Assembly (NCBI RefSeq): GCF_006538345.1
Contig: NZ_BJKL01000004.1
Span: forward strand, 310,001-374,000
Source: Alteromonas sp. KUL49
GTDB taxonomy: Bacteria; Pseudomonadota; Gammaproteobacteria; Enterobacterales; Alteromonadaceae
Reading direction: 5' to 3'
Length of the DNA stretch: 64,000 nt
Part shown: in pieces, positions 62,423-64,000 of the stretch
Layout: every line of letters begins with the position of its first letter
Numbering within the stretch: position 1 is the stretch's first letter
Position numbers and translations under genes: made by a program
Notes under the pieces: model-generated
Database searches by the model: none
Seen by the model: only the letters and a program-made list of their open reading frames with translations
What the model was told of the DNA's origin: nothing

Positions 62423-63298
62423 ATGCCCTATCAAACTGTTGCACTCATCGGTAAACCACAGCACGAAGCTATTCACGACAGCCTAATTTTGCTCGCAAAG
62501 TATTTATTGGACCGAGGCTGTAAAGTCATCGTTGAAGATACCCTATCTGCCGTTCTTTCAGGATTTCCCCACGAAGTTTCCAATCTAGTAAACATAGGCA
62601 AAGAGGCCGACTTAGCGGTGGTCGTCGGTGGTGACGGCAGTATGCTAGGTGCTGCGAGGGTGTTATCTCGCTTTGATATTCATGTGGTGGGCGTGAACCG
62701 TGGTAACTTGGGTTTCCTCACTGATATCCATCCCGACGAAATGACGCAAAAACTCGATATGATTTTTAACGGCGAGTGCGTAGTTGAAGAACGTTTCCTA
62801 CTCGAGGTAGGCGTCTTTAGGCATGAAAAGTTAAAGAGCAATAATGCCGCTGTGAACGAGGTGGTTCTTCACCACGGTAAAGTCGCTCATATGATGGAAT
62901 TCGAAATCTACATTGATGACCAGTTTGTATTTAGCCAGCGTTCTGATGGTTTAATTGTCGCTACGCCAACGGGTTCAACGGCGTATTCACTTTCTGCCGG
63001 TGGTCCGATTATTATGCCCACCTTAGATACGCTAACTCTTGTACCTATGTTTCCACACACATTGAGTAGTCGCCCCATTGTGGTAGATGCAAACAGTACT
63101 ATTTCAATGAAGGTGTCAAAGGTGAACAGTGATTCACTACAAGTAAGTTGTGACAGTCACATTGTATTGCCAGTGTTGCCGGGCGATGAAATTAAGATAA
63201 ACAAAAGCCGCGAAAAACTCACACTTGTTCACCCCAAAGGGTATGACTATTTTAACGTGCTAAGGAGCAAGCTCAGTTGGGGCAGTAAACTCTACTAG
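62423..63298 (+). CDS. nadK: NAD kinase
   Basis: Phosphorylates NAD to NADP, the only route to NADP in most bacteria. The 291 residues match E. coli's 292. The conserved GGDGSMLGAAR (ATP and catalytic Asp), VNRGNLGFLTDI, the NEVVLHHG segment and SDGLIVATPTGSTAYSLSAGGPI are all present, followed by HTLSSRPIVV. ATG 62423 has GGAAGGA upstream inside a hairpin arm. In E. coli nadK neighbours grpE; here the two are 14 kb apart. Confidence 0.97.
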   Translation: MPYQTVALIGKPQHEAIHDSLILLAKYLLDRGCKVIVEDTLSAVLSGFPHEVSNLVNIGKEADLAVVVGGDGSMLGAARVLSRFDIHVVGVNRGNLGFLTDIHPDEMTQKLDMIFNGECVVEERFLLEVGVFRHEKLKSNNAAVNEVVLHHGKVAHMMEFEIYIDDQFVFSQRSDGLIVATPTGSTAYSLSAGGPIIMPTLDTLTLVPMFPHTLSSRPIVVDANSTISMKVSKVNSDSLQVSCDSHIVLPVLPGDEIKINKSREKLTLVHPKGYDYFNVLRSKLSWGSKLY

Positions 63299-63316
63299 CC
63301 CCACCGTATACCTTGG

Positions 63317-64000
63317 TTAAAGGTCGGCAGCTAATCGCATACCAATTTCTGAATAAGAGTCACTAGTGCTCATCCAGAAGCGGTAGGTAACCCGTGAATT
63401 ACGCGGGTTATTGCTCCAGTTGCCGCCTCGAATGATAGAACTTGAGCAGTTACCCGATATCCATGCACTACCGTCAGTAGGGGCATCCACATAACTTTCA
63501 TTCAAGCAATCGTAAGTCCATTCACCTACATTACCGTGCATATCGTAAAGACCAAAAGCGTTAGCTTGGAAGCTCTTCACTGGCGCAGTGCCCAAACCAT
63601 AGCCGTCACTACACTCGAAAGGTGTTGACCAGCTGCGTGTTGCGTCTTCCTCAAAATCCGTCAAATCGGCTACGTTATCGTATCGGCACATACCACCCGC
63701 TAGCTCGCCGTATGCATATGGAGTACTACTGCCTGCTCTGGCCGCATACTCCCACTCAGCTTCAGAGGGCAGTCTAAAGGTGATTGAACTATCCTCGTTT
63801 ATCCACGTTAAATACGCTTGTGCATCATCTTCGCTGATACAAGTCGCTGGATGATCGTCAGTTTGACTGAACCCAGGGCTACCCCAGTATCGACCTTCCA
63901 CATAATCAAAACCGCTGTAATCCGGTAGCATGACGTAACACCCCTGACTACCATCTTGCTGTGCAGACGTTACGTAACCCGTTGCTTCAATAAAGCCTCT
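63317..64000 (-). CDS. Formylglycine-generating-enzyme-like (SUMF1-fold) protein, N-terminus beyond window
   Basis: The frame is open to the window edge (228 codons seen; the 5' end is missing). It has the C-terminal half of the SUMF1/FGE fold: GSPGFSQTDDHPATCISEDDAQAYLTWIN, FRLPSEAEWEYAARAG, NAFGLYDMHGNVGEWTYDC and IIRGGNWSNNPRNSRVTYR. Genuine sulfatase-modifying FGE has two cysteines after RGG; here that stretch has none, so a sulfatase-activating role is unlikely. Other members of this fold act as ergothioneine-type synthases, pyoverdine-modifying enzymes or carbohydrate-binding proteins. It converges with nadK, 18 nt apart. Function unassigned. Confidence 0.85.
   Translation of the reverse strand, partial: RGFIEATGYVTSAQQDGSQGCYVMLPDYSGFDYVEGRYWGSPGFSQTDDHPATCISEDDAQAYLTWINEDSSITFRLPSEAEWEYAARAGSSTPYAYGELAGGMCRYDNVADLTDFEEDATRSWSTPFECSDGYGLGTAPVKSFQANAFGLYDMHGNVGEWTYDCLNESYVDAPTDGSAWISGNCSSSIIRGGNWSNNPRNSRVTYRFWMSTSDSYSEIGMRLAADL

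Noticed and set aside
1-64000. tRNA, rRNA, prophage, insertion sequence or CRISPR
   Set aside because: None of their characteristic sequences or genes was found on reading both strands.

Overview
The window looks like a chromosomal segment of a marine gammaproteobacterium of the Alteromonas type (Alteromonadaceae). The evidence is the closeness of GreA, CarAB, IbpA and DnaKJ-GrpE to their enterobacterial counterparts, an SSS-type CrbS/CrbR acetate regulator pair, TonB-dependent transport, a PEP-CTERM-like protein and moderate G+C. No phage, IS element, CRISPR array, tRNA or rRNA is visible. Function calls rest on reading motifs and recalled family members, not on a database search.

Layout. 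1-2040: pta (cut by the window edge) and ackA. 2236-2806: heat-shock gene ibpA with a sigma-32-like promoter and a ROSE-like RNA thermometer. 2863-9803: Nudix hydrolase, greA, carB-carA and dapB, all on the minus strand. 9980-13308: a cytochrome b561-type protein, propionyl-CoA synthetase and cytochrome c'. 13453-28913: one tightly packed minus-strand operon of about 15 genes, encoding an ExbB/ExbD/ExbD/TonB(AgmX-type) motor, three periplasmic repeat or lipoproteins, beta-barrel proteins, DUF3570, DUF4266, a TlpA thioredoxin and a c-type-heme lipoprotein resembling the HzsA middle-domain family. 29357-34744: three divergent genes (CXXCH protein, LamG/CXXCH lipoprotein, Tat-exported protein) that probably belong with it. 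34773-43823: mixed accessory genes (a double solute-binding protein, EamA transporter, sulfatase-YHYH fusion, ABM-MarR-DUF2798 operon, PEP-CTERM-like protein, ApbE). 44177-48162: dnaJ, dnaK, grpE. 48652-52688: crbS (frameshifted) and crbR, convergent. 52817-62355: small NTF2-like protein, CocE-type hydrolase, TonB receptor, GntP permease, MetX-like hydrolase (frameshifted), PHB-depolymerase-like esterase and 3-hydroxybutyrate dehydrogenase, together a probable 3-hydroxybutyrate ester/polyester uptake and degradation locus. 62423-64000: nadK and the end of a formylglycine-generating-enzyme-like gene.

The most interesting region is 13453-34744. Its motor composition (one ExbB, two ExbD, an AgmX-type TonB, TPR lipoproteins, small outer-membrane barrels) resembles the Agl-Glt/Nfs proton-driven envelope machines of myxobacteria, but here it is joined to thioredoxin and cytochrome-like proteins. 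One ExbD carries Asn where the proton-carrying Asp is expected.

Other notable items are a family of three intergenic elements with a conserved core and unique 24-25 bp outer arms (4049, 43996, 48324), competing stem-loops in the leader of the EamA transporter, a 36-bp perfect palindrome before a MarR operon, and three +1 frameshifts, each at an A/T homopolymer. The frameshifts may be real or may be sequencing errors.
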